DNA of 64,000 nucleotides from Papilionanthe hookeriana x Papilionanthe teres (taxonomy: Eukaryota; Streptophyta; Magnoliopsida; Asparagales; Orchidaceae), in contig CM040428.1 of assembly GCA_022702705.1 (NCBI GenBank), forward strand, positions 90,474,933 through 90,538,932, given 5' to 3'. The notes under the pieces are model-generated. The model made no database searches, was not told where the DNA came from, and saw nothing but the letters and a program-made list of their open reading frames with translations. Positions 10,101-25,100 of this stretch are shown one piece after another (the stretch's first letter is position 1; every line of letters starts with the position of its first letter). The position numbers and the translations under genes are program-made.

Positions 10101-13100
10101 TAGATCTAAAATTGACCATTTTGATCAAAGTTGACTTTTTGGTCAAAAGTTGACCTATTAGGTCAATGGGTGGTCATTAAGTAAAAAATTGTCTATTTTG
10201 ACCAAAATTGACTTTTTTGTCAAATGTTGACCTATTGGTAAAATGTGTTTGTCACTAGGTCAAGGATTGACCAGTTTGACCATAGTTGACTTTTTGGTCA
10301 AAGATTGACTTATTGGGTCAATAATTAGTCATTAGGTCAAAAATTGACTATTTTGATGAAAATTGAATTTTTGGTTAAAAGTTAACCCATTGGGTCAACG
10401 GGATGTTCATTGGGTCAGAATTTGACCATTTTGACCAAAGTTGACTTTTTTTATCAAAAGTTGACCAATTTGGTCAATGAGTTGGTAATTTGGTTAAGAA
10501 TTGACCATTTTGACCAAAGATGACTTTTTGATCAAAAGTTGACCTTTTGGGTCAATGGGTTGGTCATAGGGTCAAACATTGACCATTTTAACGAAAGTTG
10601 ACTTTTTGGTCAAAAGTTGACCTATTCGGTTAATGTGTGTTCATTAGGTCAAAAATTGACTATTTTGACCAAAATTGACTTATTGGTCAAAAATTGACCT
10701 ATTGGGTCAATAGGTTTGTCATTAGGTCAAGGATTGGCCATTTTGACCAAAGTTGACTTTTCAGTTAGAGCTTGACTTATTGGATCAATAATTGCTCATT
10801 AATTAAAAAATTGACTATTTTGACAAAGATTGACTTTTTAGTCAAAAGTTGACCTTTTAGGCCAATGGGTTGGTCATTGGGTCAAGGATTTATCATTTTG
10901 ACAAAGTTGACTTTTTGGTCGAAAGTTGACTGATTAGATTCGATGGGTCGATCATTGGGCGAAGATTGACCATTTTGACCAAAGTTAACTTTTTGGTCGA
11001 AGTTGACTTATTGGGTCAATAGTTGGTCATTCGGTCGAAAATTACTATTTTGACCAAAGTTGAACTTTTGGTCGTCGAGTTGACTATTGGTCGATGAGTT
11101 GAGTCGTTGAGGATTGACCATATCGAGCCTATTTGACTTTTTGGTCAAAATTTGACCTTTTGGGTCAATGTGTTAGTCAATTTTGTCAAGGATTGACCAT
11201 TTTGAGCAATGTTAACTTTTTAGTTAGAGATTCACTTATTGGGTCAATAATTGGTCATTAGGTCAAAAATTAATTATTTTGACCAAAATTGAAGTTTTGG
11301 TCAAAAGTTGACCCTTTGGGACAATGGGGTGGTCATTATGTCAAAAATTGACCATTTTGACTAAACTTGGCTTTTAGGTCAAAAGTTGACCTATTTAGGT
11401 GAATGAGGTGGTCATTAGGTCAAAAATTGACAATTCGACCAAAATTGACTTTTTAGTCAAAAGTTAACCTATTGGGTTACGGTTGGTCATTGGGTCAAAG
11501 ATTGACCATTTTAGCCAAAGTTGACTTGTTGGTTAAAAGTTGACCTATTGGGTTAATAGGTTGGTCATTTGGGTCAGAAATTGACCATTTTGCCCAAAGT
11601 TGACTTTTTGGTCAAAAGTTGACCTATTGTGTCAATGGGTGGTCATTAGGTCAAAAATTGACTATTTTGAACAAAATTGATTTTTTGGTCAAATGTTGAC
11701 CTATTGGGTCAAGGTTTGACCATTTTGACCAAAGTTGTCTTTTTTTGTTAAAAGTTGACATGTTGGGTCAATGGGTTGATGATTGGGTCAAGGATTGACC
11801 ATTTTGACCGAAGTTAAGCTTTGGTTGAGATCGACTAGATTGGGTCAATAATTGGTCATTAGGTGAAAAATTGATAATTTTTTAACAAAATTAAATTTTT
11901 GATCAAAAGTTGACCCATTTGGTCAACGGGGTGGTCATTAGGTCAGAAGTTGACTATTTTGACCAAAGTTGACTTTTTTGTCAAAAGTTGACCTATATGG
12001 TCAATTAGTTGGTAGTTAGGTCGACGATTGACCATTTTGACCAAAGATGACTTTTTAGTCGAAACTTGATCTATTAGGTCGATGGGTTGGTCATTGAGTC
12101 GAAAATTGATCTATTTTGACGTAAAGTTGACTTTTTGGTCGAAAGTTGACTGATTGAGTCGATGGGTGGTCATTAAATCGAAAATGAATTTATTTTGACC
12201 AAAATTGACTTTTGGTCGAAAGTTGACTATTGGTTCGATGGGTTTGTCATTGAGTCGAGGATTAACCATTTTGACCAAAGTTGACATTTTGATTGAGAGA
12301 TTGACTTATTGGGTCGATAATTGGTCATTAGATCGAAAATTGACTATTTTGACGAACATTGAATTTTTGGTGAAAAGTATACCCATTGGATCAACGGGGT
12401 GGTCATTGGGTCAAAAATTGACCATTTTGACCAAAGTTGACTTTTTAGTCAAACGTTGACCTATTTAGTCAATGAGTTGGTAATTTGGTTAAGAATTAAC
12501 TATTTTGACCAAAGATGACTTTTGGTGGAAATCGACTATTAGATTCGATGCGAGTTCATTAGGTCAAAATTGATAATTTTGACCAAAGTCGACTTTTTGG
12601 TCAAAACTTGACCTGTTGAGTCAATGGGTTGGTCATTGGGTCAAGGTTTGGCCATTTTGACCAAAGTTGACTTTTTGGTTAGAGATTGACTTATTGGGTC
12701 AATAACTGGTCATTTGATTAAAAATTAAACATTTTGACCAAAATTGACTTTTTTTTCAAAAGTTGACCTATTAGTCCTATGGGTTGGTCATTGGTTCAAG
12801 GATTGATCATTTTGACCAAAGTTGACTTTTTGTTCAAAAGTTGACTTATTGGGTTAATGGGTTGGTCATTAGGTCAAGGATTGACCATTTTGACCAAAGT
12901 TGACTTTTGGTCAGAGATTGGCTTACTGGGTCAATAATTGGTCATTAGGCCAAAAATTGATAGTTTTGACCAAAATTTACTTTTTGTTTAATAGTTGACC
13001 TATAGGGACAATGTGTTGGTCATTGGGTCGAGGATTGACCATTTTGACGAAGTTGACTTTTTAGTTGAAAGTTGACCTATATGGTCAATGGGTTGGTCGT

Positions 13101-16100
13101 TGGGTCAAGGATTATCCATTTTGACTAAAGTTGACTTTTTGCTCAGAGATTGACTTATTGGGTCAATAATTGGTCATTAGGTCAAAAATTAATTATTTTG
13201 ACCAAAATTAAATTTTTGATCAAAAGTTGACCTAATTGGTCAACGGGGTAGTCACTGGATCAGAAATTGACCATTATGACCAAAGTTGACTTTTTGGTTA
13301 AAAATTGACCTTTTTGGTCAATGTGTTGGTAATTGAGTCAAGAATTGACAGTTTTGACCGAAGATGACTTTTTGGTTAAAAGTTGTTATATTTGGTCAAT
13401 GGGTTGGTCATTGGGTCAAAAATTAACCATTTTGACTAAAGTTGACCTTTTAATCAAAAGTTGATCTAGTGGGTCAATGGGTGGTCATTAGGTCAAAAAT
13501 TGACTATTTTGACTAAATTACACTTTTTGGTCAAAAGTAGACCTTTTGGGTCAATGTGTTTGTCATTGGGTCAAAGATTAACCATTTTGACCAAAGATGA
13601 CATTATGGTGAGAGATCGAGTTATTGAGTCAATAATTGGTCATTAGGTCAAAAATTTACTATTTTGACCAAAATTAAATTTTTTGTCAAAAGTTAACCCA
13701 TTGGGTCAACGGGGTGGTCATTTGGTTAGAAATTGACCATTTTGACCAAAGTTGACTTTTTGGTCAAAAGTTGTCCTATTTGGTCTATGAGTTGGTAATT
13801 GGGTCAAGATTTGACCATTTTGACCAAAGATTACTCTTTGGTCAAAAGTTGACCTATTGGGTCAATGGGTGAAAAATTGACCAGTTTGACCAAAGTTGAC
13901 TTTTTGGTCAAAAGTTGACCTTTTGGGTCAATGGGTTTGTCATTGGGTCAAGGATTGATCATTTCAACCAAAGTTGACTTTTTGGTCAGAGATTGACTTA
14001 TTAGATCAATAATTGGTCATTAATTCAAAAATTGATTATTTTGACCAAAATTGACATTTTGATCAAAAGTTGACCTATTAGCCAATGGGTTGGTCATTGG
14101 GTCAAGGTTTGATCATTTTGACCAAAGTTGACTTTTTGGTCAAAAGTTGAAGTATTGGGTAAATGGGTTGGTCATTAGGTCAAGGAATGACCATTTTGAC
14201 CAAAGTTAACTTTTTGGTCAGAGATTAGCTTACTGGGTCAATAATTTGTCATTAAGTAAAAAATGGACTATTTTGACCAAAATTGACCTTTTTGGTCAAA
14301 AGTTGACCTATTGGGTCAATGGGTTAGTCATTGGGTCAAGGATTGACCATTTTGACCAAAGTTGACTTTTTAGTCAAAAGTTGATCAATTGGGTCAATTG
14401 GGTGGTCATTATTTCAAAAATTGACTATTTTGACAAAAATTGACTTTTTGGTGAAAAGTCGACCTATTGGGCCAACGAGTTGGTCATTATGTCAAAAATT
14501 GACTATTTTGACCAAAATTGACTTTTTGGTCAAAAGTTTATATATTGGGTCATTGGGTCAAAGATTAACCATTTTGACCATAGTTAACTTTTTGGTCAAA
14601 AGTTGACCGATTGGGTCAATGGGTTGGTTATTGGGTCAAGGATTGACCATTTTGACCGAAGTTGACTTTTTTATCACAAATTGACTTATAGAGTCAATAA
14701 TTACTCATTAGGTCAAAAATTGACTATTTTGATCAAAATTGAATTTTTGGTCAAAAGTTGCCCCATTGGGTCAATGGGGTGGTCATTGGGTCAGAAATTG
14801 ATCATTTTGACCAAAGTTGACTTTTTGGTTAAAAGTTGACATATTGGGTTAATGGGGTGGTCATTAAGTAAAAAATCGACTATATTGAACAAAATTAACT
14901 TTTTGGTCAAAAGCTGACCTATTTTGTTAATGGGTTGGTCAATGTGTCAAGGATTGACTATTTTGACTAAAGTTCAATTTTTGTTGAAAGATGACTATTA
15001 GGACGATGGGTTGGTCATTGGAGTCAAGTATTGAGCATTTTGACCAAAGTTGACCTTTTTTAGAGATTGACTTTTAGATCGATAGTTTGGTCATTATGTC
15101 GAAAATTGACTATTTTGGTCAAAAGTTAACCTTTTGGATCTATATGCTGGTCATTAGGTCAAGGATTGACCATTTTGACTAATGTTAACTTTTTAGTCAA
15201 AAGTTGACCTATTGGGTTAATGAGTTAGTCATTGGGGTCAGAAATTGACCATTTTAACCAAACTTCACTTTTTTGTCAAAAGTTGAAATAATGAGTTAAT
15301 GGTGCGTTCATTAGGTCAAAAATTGAAAATTTTGATCAAAATAAACTTTTTGGTCAAAAGTTGACCTATTGGGTCTAGGGGTTGGTTATTGGGTCAAGGA
15401 TTTACCATTTTGACCTAAGTTAACTTTTTGGTCAAAAGTTGACCTATAGGGTTAATGGGTTTTTCATTGAGTAAAAGATTAACAATTTCGACCAAAAATT
15501 GATCATTTTGACCAAAATTTAATTTTTGGTCAAAATATGACCCATTGGGTCAATTGGGTGGTAATTATGTCAGAAGTTGACCATTTTGACCAAACTTGAC
15601 TTTTTGTCAAAGGTTAACCTATTGGGTCAATGGGTTGGTCATTTGGTTAGAAACTGACAATGGGTTGGTCATTGGGTCATATATTGATAATTTTGATCAA
15701 ACCTGACTTTTTTGTCAAAAGTTGACCTATTGGGTCAATGGGGTGGTCATTAAGTTAAAAATTGACTATTTTGACCAAAATTGACTTTTTGGTCAAAAGT
15801 TGACCTATTGGGTCAATGGGTTAGTCATTGGGTCAAGGATTGACCATTTTGATCTAAGTTGACATTTTGGTCAAAAGTTGACCTACAGGGTTAATGGGTT
15901 TTTTATTGAGTAAAAGATTAACAATTTTGACCAAAAATTGATCATTTTGAACAAAACTTAATTTTTGGTCAAAATTTGACCCATTGGGTCAATTGCATGG
16001 TCATTATGTCAGAAATTGACCACTTTCAACAAATATGACTTTTTTGTCAAAAGTTGACCTATTGGGTCAAAGGGTTGGTCTTTGGGCCAGAAATTGACAA

Positions 16101-19100
16101 TGGGATGGTCATTGGGTTAGAAATTGACAATTTTAACCAAACTTGACTTTTTTGTCAAAAGTTGACCTATTGGTTCAATGGGGGTGGTCATGAAGTAAAA
16201 AATTGACTATTTTAACCAAAATTTACTTTTTGGTAAAAAATTGACTTATTGGGTCAATGGGTTGTTCATTGGGTCAATGATTGACCATTTTAACCAAAGT
16301 TAACCTTTTGGTCAAAAGTTGACCTATTGGGTTAAGGATTGACCATTTTGACCAAAGTTAACTTTTGTAATTGGGTCAGAAATTAACAATTTTGACCAAT
16401 GTTGACTTTTTGGTCAAAAGTTCATCTATTTGGTCAATGGGATGGTCATTTGGTGAAAAATTGACTATTTTGACCAAAATTGACTTTTTGGTCAAAGTTG
16501 AGCTATTTAGTTAATGGGTTGGTCATTTGGTCAAGGATTGACCATTTTGACCAAAGTTGACATTTTTGTCAAAGATTGAGTTATTGGGTCAATACTTGGT
16601 CATTAGGTCAAAAATTGATTATTTTGACCAAAATTAAATTTTTGGTCAAATGTTTACCCGTTTGGTCGATGGTGTTATCCTTGTGTCAGAAATTGACCAT
16701 TTTGACCAAAGTTGATTTTTTAGTCAAAAGTTGATTTATTAGGTCAATGGGTTGTTCAATAGGTCAAGGATTGACTATTTTGACCAAAGTTGACTTTTTT
16801 TGTTAGAGTTTGACTTACTCAAACAATAATTGGTCAAAATGTCAAAATTCACTATTTTGACCAAAATTGACTTTTTGGTCAAAGGTTGACCTATTAGGTT
16901 AATGGGTTGGTCATTGGGTCAAGGATTGACCATTTCGTCCAAAGTTGACTTTTTGGTCAAAAGTTGACTTTTTGGGTTAATGGGTTGGTCAATTTTGTGA
17001 AGGATTGACCATTTTGACTAAAGTTAACTTTTTAGTTAGAGATTGACTTATTCGGTCAATGATAAGTCATTAGGACAAAAATTGATTACTTTGACCAAAA
17101 TTAAATTTTTGGTCAAACATTGACCCGTTAGGTTAATGGGGTGGTCTTTATGTCAGAAATTGAGCATTTTTACTAAAGTTGGCTTTTTGGTCAAAAGTTG
17201 TCCTATTCAAGTCAATGAGGTGGTCATTAGGTAAAAAATTAACAATTTGACCAAAATTCACCTTTTGGTCAAAAGTTGACCTATTGGGTTAATGGGTTGG
17301 GCATTCGATCAATGATTGACCATTTTGGCCATAGTTGACTTTTTGGTTAAAAGTTGACCTATTGGGTCAATGTCTTTGGTCATTAGGTCAGAAATTGACC
17401 ATTTTGACCAAAGTTGACTTTTTGGTCAAAAGTTGACCTATTGCATCAATGGATGTTCATTTGGTAAAAAATTGACTATTTTGAACAAAATTGACTTTTT
17501 GGTCAATAGTTGACAGATTGGGTCAATGGGTTGGTCATTGGATCAAGATTTGACCATTTTGACCAAAGTTGTCTTTTTGGACAAAAGTTGACCTATTGGG
17601 TCAATGGGTTGGTTATTGGGTTGAGGATTGACCATTTTAATCGAAGTTGACTTGTTGGTCAGATATTGACTTATTAGGTCAATTATTGGTCATTAGGTCA
17701 AAAGTTGACTATTTTTAACAAAATTAAATTTTTGGTCAAAAGATGACCAATTGGGTTAACGCGGTGGTCATTGGGTCAGAAATTGACCATTTTGACCAAA
17801 GTTGACTTTTTGGTCAAAAGTTGACCTATTTGGTCAATGAGTGGTAATTGAGTCAAGAATTGACCATTTTGACCAAAGATGACTTTTTGGTCGAAAGTTG
17901 ACCAATTTGGTCAACAGGGTTGATTATTAGATCGAAAATTGACCATTTTGACCAAAGTTGACTTTTTGGTCAAATAGTTTACTTATTAGGTTATTGGAGT
18001 GGTCATTAGGTCGAAAATTGTACTATTTTGCTTTGCAGAAATTGACTTTTTGGTCGAAATGAATCTGATTAGATTGATGAGTTTGTCATTGGATCGAGTT
18101 TGACCATTTTGACCGAAGTTGTCTTTTTGGACGAAGTTGACTGTTAGATTGATGGGTTGGTCATTAAGTCAAGGATTGACCATTTTGATCAAAGTTGACT
18201 TGTTGTTCAGAGATTGACTTATTAGGTCAATAATTGGTCATTAGGTCAAAAATTGACTATTTTTATCTAAATTAAATTTTTTGTCAAAAGTTGAGCCATT
18301 GGGTTAACGGGGTGGTCATTGAGTAATAAGTTGACCATTTTGACCAAAGTTGACTTTTTGGTCAAAGGTGACTATTTAATTCGATGAGTTGGAAGTGGAT
18401 CAAGAATTGACCATTTTGACCAGAAGATGACTTTTTGGTCGAAAGTTGACTGTTAGTGTCGATGGGTAGTCATTAAGTCAAATTGACTATTTTGACGAAA
18501 GTTAACTTTTTGGTCAAAAGTTGACCTATTAGGTCAATGGGTTTGTCATTGGGTCAAGGATTGACCATTTTGACCAAAGTTGACATTTTGGTGAGAGATT
18601 AACTTATTGGGTCAATAATTTGTCATTCGGTAAAAATTGACTATTTTGGCCAAAATTAAAATTTTTGGTCAAAAGTTAACCCATTAGGTCAACGGGGTGG
18701 TCATTGGGTTAGAAATTGACCATTTTGACCAAGTTGAATTTTCGGTCAAAAGTTGACATATTTGGTCAATGAGTTGGTAATTTGCTTATGAATTGATCAT
18801 TTTTACCAAAGATGACTTTTTGGTCAAAATTTGACCTTCTGGGTCAATGGGTTAAAAATACGCCATTTTGACCAATGTTGACTTTTTAGTCAAAAGGTGA
18901 CCTATTGGATCAATGGGTGTTCATTAAGTCAAAAATTGATTATTTTGACCAAAATTGACTTTTTGGTCAAAAGTTGACGTATTGGGTCAATGGGTTTGTC
19001 ATTGGGTCAAGGATTCGACATTTTTACCAAAGTTAACTTTTTGGTTGAAGATTGACTTATTTGGACAATAATTGGTCATTAATTCAAAAAGTGACTATTC

Positions 19101-22100
19101 TGACCAAAATTGACATTTTGGTCAAAAGTTGACCAATTAGGCCAATGGATAGGTTATTGAGTAAAGGATTGATTATTTTGACCAAAGTTGACTTTTGGTC
19201 GAAAGTTGACCTATTGGGTCAATGGGTTTGTCAGTAGGTCAATGATTGTCCATTTTGACCAAAGTTGACTTTTTCGTCAGAGATTGACTTATTGGGTCAA
19301 TAATTGGTCATTAGGTCAAAATTGATTATTTTGACCAAAATTGAATTTTTGGTCAAAATCTAACCCATTAGGTCAACGGGGAGGTCATTGGGTTAAAATT
19401 GATCATTTTGACCAAAGTTGATTTTTAGGTCAAAAGTTGACCTATTTGGACAATGAGTTAGTAATTGGGTCAAAAATTGACTATTTTGACCCAAACAGAG
19501 TTTCTGGTCAAAAGTTGACTTATTGGGTCAATGGATTGGTTGTTGGGTGAAGGATTAACCACTTTGACTAAAGTTGACTTTTTGGTAAAAAAAGTTGACT
19601 TTTTGGGTCAAAGGGTTGGTCATTGGGTCACAAATTGACCATTTTTTTTCCAAAGTTGACTTTTTAGTCTAAAGTTAACCTATTGGGTCAATGGGTGGTC
19701 GTTAGGTCAAAAATTGACTATTTTGACTAAAGTTGAGGTAGTTAAAGGGTCAAGGATTAACTATTTTGACCAAAGTTGACTTTTTGGTCAGAGATTGACT
19801 TATTCGGTCAATAATTGATGATTCGGGCAAATAATTGACAAATTTGACCAAAATTAAATTTTGGTCAAAAGTTGACCCATTGGGTCAATGAGATGGTCAT
19901 TGGGTCAGAAATTGACATTTTTACTAGAGTTGACTTTTTGTTCAAAAGTTGACCTATTCGGTCAATGGGGTAGTCTATAGGTCAAAAATTCTTACTTTGA
20001 CCAAAATTGACTTTTTGGTCAAAAGTTGACTTATTGGGTCAATGGGTTGGTCATTGGGTTAAGGATTGATCATTTTGATCAAAGTTGATTTTTTGGTCAA
20101 AAAATAACCAATTGGGTCAATGGGTTGGTCATTGGGTCATGGATTGACCATTTTGACCAAAGATGACTTTTTCGTCAAAGATTAACTTAATGGGTCAATA
20201 ATTGGTCAGTAGGTCAACAATTTAATATTTCGATAAAAACTAAATTTTTGGTCAAAAGTTGACCTATTGGGTCAATGGGTTGGTCATAGGGTCAAGGATT
20301 GACCATTTTGACTAAAGTTGACTTTTTGGTCAAAAGTTGACTTATTGGATCAATGAGTTGGTCATTGGGTCTAGGATTGACCATTTCGACCAAGTTAACT
20401 TTTTGGTCAGAAGTTGACCTGTTGGGTCAATGGGTTGGTCATTGGGTTAAGGATTGACGATTTTGACCAAAGCTGACTTTTTGGCCAGAGATTGACTAAT
20501 TGGGTCAATAATTGGTCATTAATTCAAAAATTGACTATTTTGACCAAAATTAATTTTTCTGTCAAAAGTTGACCCATTGGGTGAACGGGGTAGTCATTGG
20601 GTCAGAAATTGACCATTTTGACCAAAGCTGACTTTTTAGTCAGAGAATAACTTATTGGATCAATAATTCGTCATTAGGTCAAAAATTATTTTTTTTGACC
20701 AAAATTATCTTTTTGGTTAAAAGTTGACCCATTGCGTCAATGGGATGGTCATTGTGTCTTTAATTGACCTTTTTGACCAAATTTGACTTTTTAGTCAAAA
20801 GTTGACCTTTCGATCAATGAGGTGGTCATTAGGTCAAAAATTGAATTTTTCGACTAAAATTGACTTTTCGGTCAAAAGTTGTCCTTTTCGGTCAATTAGT
20901 TGGTCATTGGGCCAAGAATTAACCATTTTGACCAACGTTGATTTTTTGGTCAAAAGATGACCTATTGGGTCAATGAGTGATCATTCGGTAAAAAATTAAC
21001 TATTTTGACCAAATTTGACTTTTTTGTCAAAAATTGACCTATTGGGTCAATGTGTTTGTCATTGGGTCAAAGATTGACCATTTTGACCAAAGTTGACTTT
21101 TTGGTCAGAGATTGAGATATTGAGTCAATAATTGGTCATTATGTTAAAAATTTACTTTTTTGACCAAAATTGAATTTTTGGTCAAAAGTCAACACATTGG
21201 ATCAACGGGGAGTGTCAATTGGATCAGAAATTGACCATTTTGACCGATGTTGATTTTGGTCAAAAGTTGAGCTATTTGGTCAATGAGTTGGTAATTAGGT
21301 CGAAAATTGACTCATTTTGACCCAATTGAATTTTTGTTCAAAAGTTAACTCTATTGGGAGAATGGGTCGAAAATTAGACCATTTTAGCTGAAGTTGACTT
21401 TTTAGTCAAAAGTTGTCCTATTGGTTCAATGGGTGGTCATTTGGTTACAAATTGACTATTTTGACCAAAATTGACTTTTTGGTCAAAACTTGTCCTATTT
21501 GGTCAATTAGTTTGTCATTGCGTCATGAATTGACTATTTTGACCAAAGTTGACTTTTTGGTTAAAGATTGACTTATTGGGTCAATAATAGGTCATTAATT
21601 CAAAAATTGACTTTTTGACCAAAGTTAACTTTTTGGTCAAAAGTTGACCGATTAGCCAATGGGTTGGTCATTGAGTCAAGATTTGATCATTTTGACCAAA
21701 GTTGACTTTTTGGTCAAAAGTTGATCTATTGTGTCAATGGATTGGTCATTGGGTCAAGGATTGACCATTTTGACCAAAGCTAACTTTTTGGTTAGAGATT
21801 AGCTTACTTGGTCAATAATTGGTCATTAGGTAAAAAATGGACTATTTTGACCAAAATAGACTTTTTTATCAAAAGTTGACCAATTGGGTCAATGCGTTGG
21901 TCATTGGGTTAAGGTTTGACCATTTTGACCAAAGTTGACTTTTTGGTTAAAAGTTGATCAATTGGATCAATTGGGTGGTCATTAGGTCAAAAATTAACTA
22001 TTTTGACAAAAATATACTTTTTGGTCAAAATTTGACATGTTGGGCCAATGGGTTGGTCATTATGTCGAAATTGACTATTTTGACCAAAATTGACTTTTTG

Positions 22101-25100
22101 GTCAAAAGTTGACCTATTGGGTCATTGGATCAAAGATTGACATTTTGACCATAGTTGACTTTTTGGTCAAAAGTTGACCGATTGAGTAAATGGGTTGGTC
22201 ATTGGGTCAAGGATTAACCATTTTGATCGAAGTTGACTTTTTGATCAAAGATTGACATATTGGTCATTATGTTAAAAATTTACTATTTTGGTCAAAAGTT
22301 AACCTATTGAGTCTATTGGTTGGTCATTAGGTCAAGGTTTAAAAAATTTTGACCAAATTTGACTTTTTGGTCAAAAGTTGACCTATTGTGTCAATCGGTT
22401 GGTCATTGGGTCAAGGATTTACCATTTTGACCTAAGTTGACATTTAGGTCAAAAGTTGACCTATAGGGTTAATGTGTTTTTCATTAAGTAAAAGAATGAC
22501 AATTTCGACCAAAAATGATCATTTTGACTAAAATTTAATTTTTGGTCAAAATTTGTCCCATTGGTTCAATTGGGTGGTCGTTATGTCAGAAATTGATCAT
22601 TTTGACCAAACTTGTCTTTTTGTCAAAAGTTGATTTATAGGGTCAATGGGTTGGTCATTGGGTCAGAAATTGACAATTGGTTGGTCATTAGGTCAGAAAT
22701 TAACAATTTTGACCAAACTTGACATTTTTGTAAAAAGTTAACTTATTAAGTCAATGGGGGTGGTCATTAAGTAAAAAAATGAATGTTTTGACCAAAATTG
22801 ACTTTTTTGTCAAAACTTGACATATTGGGTAAATGGGTTGTTCATTGGGTGAAGGATTGACCATTTTGACCTAAGTTGACTTTTTGGTCAAAAGTTGACC
22901 TATTGGGTCAATGAGTTAGTTATTGGGTCAAGGATTGACCATTTTGACCAAAGTTTACTTTTTTGTCATTAGGTCAGAAATTAACCATTTTGAGCAATGT
23001 TTAATTTTTGTTCATAAGTTCATCTATTTGGTCAATGGGACGGTCATTAGGTCAAAAATTGACTATTTTATCCAAAATTGTCTTTTTGGTCAAAAGTTGA
23101 GCTATTTAATTAATGGATTGGTCATTGGGTCTAGAATTGACCATTTTGATCAAAGTTCACTTTTTTGTCAGAGATTGACTTATTGGGTCAATAAAATGGT
23201 CATTAGGTCAAAAATTGATTATTTTGACCAAAGTTAAATTTTTGGTCAAAAGTTTACCCGTTGGGTCAATGGTGTTGTGATTGTGTCAGAAATTAACCAT
23301 TTTGTCCAAAGTTGAATTTTCGGTCAAAAGTTGATTTATTGGGTCATTGAGTTAGTCATTGGGTAAAGGATTGACCATTTTAAGCAAAGTTGACTTTTTG
23401 GTTAGAGTTTAACTTATTGGGACAATATTTGGTCAATTGGTCAAAATTGACTATTTTGACCAAAATAAACTTTTTGGTCAATGGTTGACCTATTAGGTTA
23501 ATGGGTTGGTCATTTGGTTAAGGATTGACAATTTCTACCAAAGTTGACTTTTTGCTCAAAAGTGACTTTTTGGGTCAATGGGTTGGTCAATTTTGTGAAA
23601 GATTGACCATTTTGACTAAAGTTGATTTTTTAGTTAGAGATTGACTTATTCGGTCAATTATTGGTCCTTAGGTCAAAAATTGATTATTTTGACCAAAATT
23701 TAATTTTTGGTCAAAAGTTGACCTGTTAGGTCAATGGGGTGGTCATTATGTCAGAAATTGACCATTTTGACCAAAGCTGGCTTTTTGGTCAAAAGTTGAC
23801 CTTTTTAGGTCAATGAGGTGGTCATTAGGTCAAAAACTGATAATTTGACCAAAATTCACCTTTTGGTCAAAAGTTGACTGATTGGGTCAATGGGTTTGTC
23901 CTTGGGTCAAGGATTTACCGTTTTGATCAAAATTAACTTGTTAGTCATAGATTAACTTATTGGGTCAATAATTGGTCATTAGGTCAAAAATTGACTATTT
24001 TTAACAAAATTAAATTTTTGGTCAAAATTTGACCTATTGGGTTGTTGGGTCATTGGGTCAAAAATTGATCATTATGACCAAAGTTGACTTTTTGGTCAGA
24101 AGTTGACCTATTTAGTCAATGAGTTGGTAATTAGGTCAAGAATTAACCATTTTGACAAAAAATGACTTTTTGGTCAAAAGTTGACCAATTTGGTCAAAAA
24201 TTGACCAATTGGGTCAAAAATTGACCATTTTGACCATAGTTGACTTTTTGGTCAAAAGTTTACCTATTAGATTCGATGGGTGGTCATTTGGATTGAAAAT
24301 TGGTTATTTTGAACAAAATTGACTTTTGGTCGAAGTTGACTGTTAGGTCAATTGGTTAGTCATTGGGTCAAGGATTGACCATTTTGAATAAAGTTGACTT
24401 TTTTGTCAGAGATTTATTTATTGGGTCAATAATTGGTCATTATTTCAAAAATTGATTATTTTGTCGAAAATTACCATTTTTGTCGAAAGATGACATATTA
24501 GGTCAATGGGTTGGTCATTGGGTCAAGGATTGTTCATTTTGACTAAAGTTCACTTTTTAGTCAAAAGTTGACCTATTGGGTCAATGGGTTGGTCATTTGG
24601 TCAAGGATTGACCATTTTGACCAAAGTTGACTTTTTGGTTAGAGATTGACTTACTGGGTTAATAAATGGTCATTAGGTCAAAATTTCACTATTTTGACCA
24701 AAATTGACTTTTGGTCGAAAGTTGACTGTTAGATCGATGGGTTGTTCATTGGGTCAGAAATAACCATTTTGACAAAAGTTGGATTTTTGGTTAAAAGTTT
24801 ACCAATTGGGTCCATTGGGTGGTCATTAGGTCAAAAATTGACTATTTTGACCAAAATTGACTTCTTGGTCAAAAGTCGACCTATTCGGCCAATGTGTTGG
24901 TCTTTATGTCAAAAATTAACTATTTTGACCAAAATTGACTTTTTGGTCAAAAGTTGACATTTTGGGTCAATGGGGTAGTCATTAGGTAAAAATTTGACTA
25001 TATTGACCAAAATTAACTTTTTGGTCAAAAGTTATCCTATTGTGTCAATGGGTTTCTCATCGTGTCTAGGATTGACTATTTTAACTAAAGTTCACTTTTT

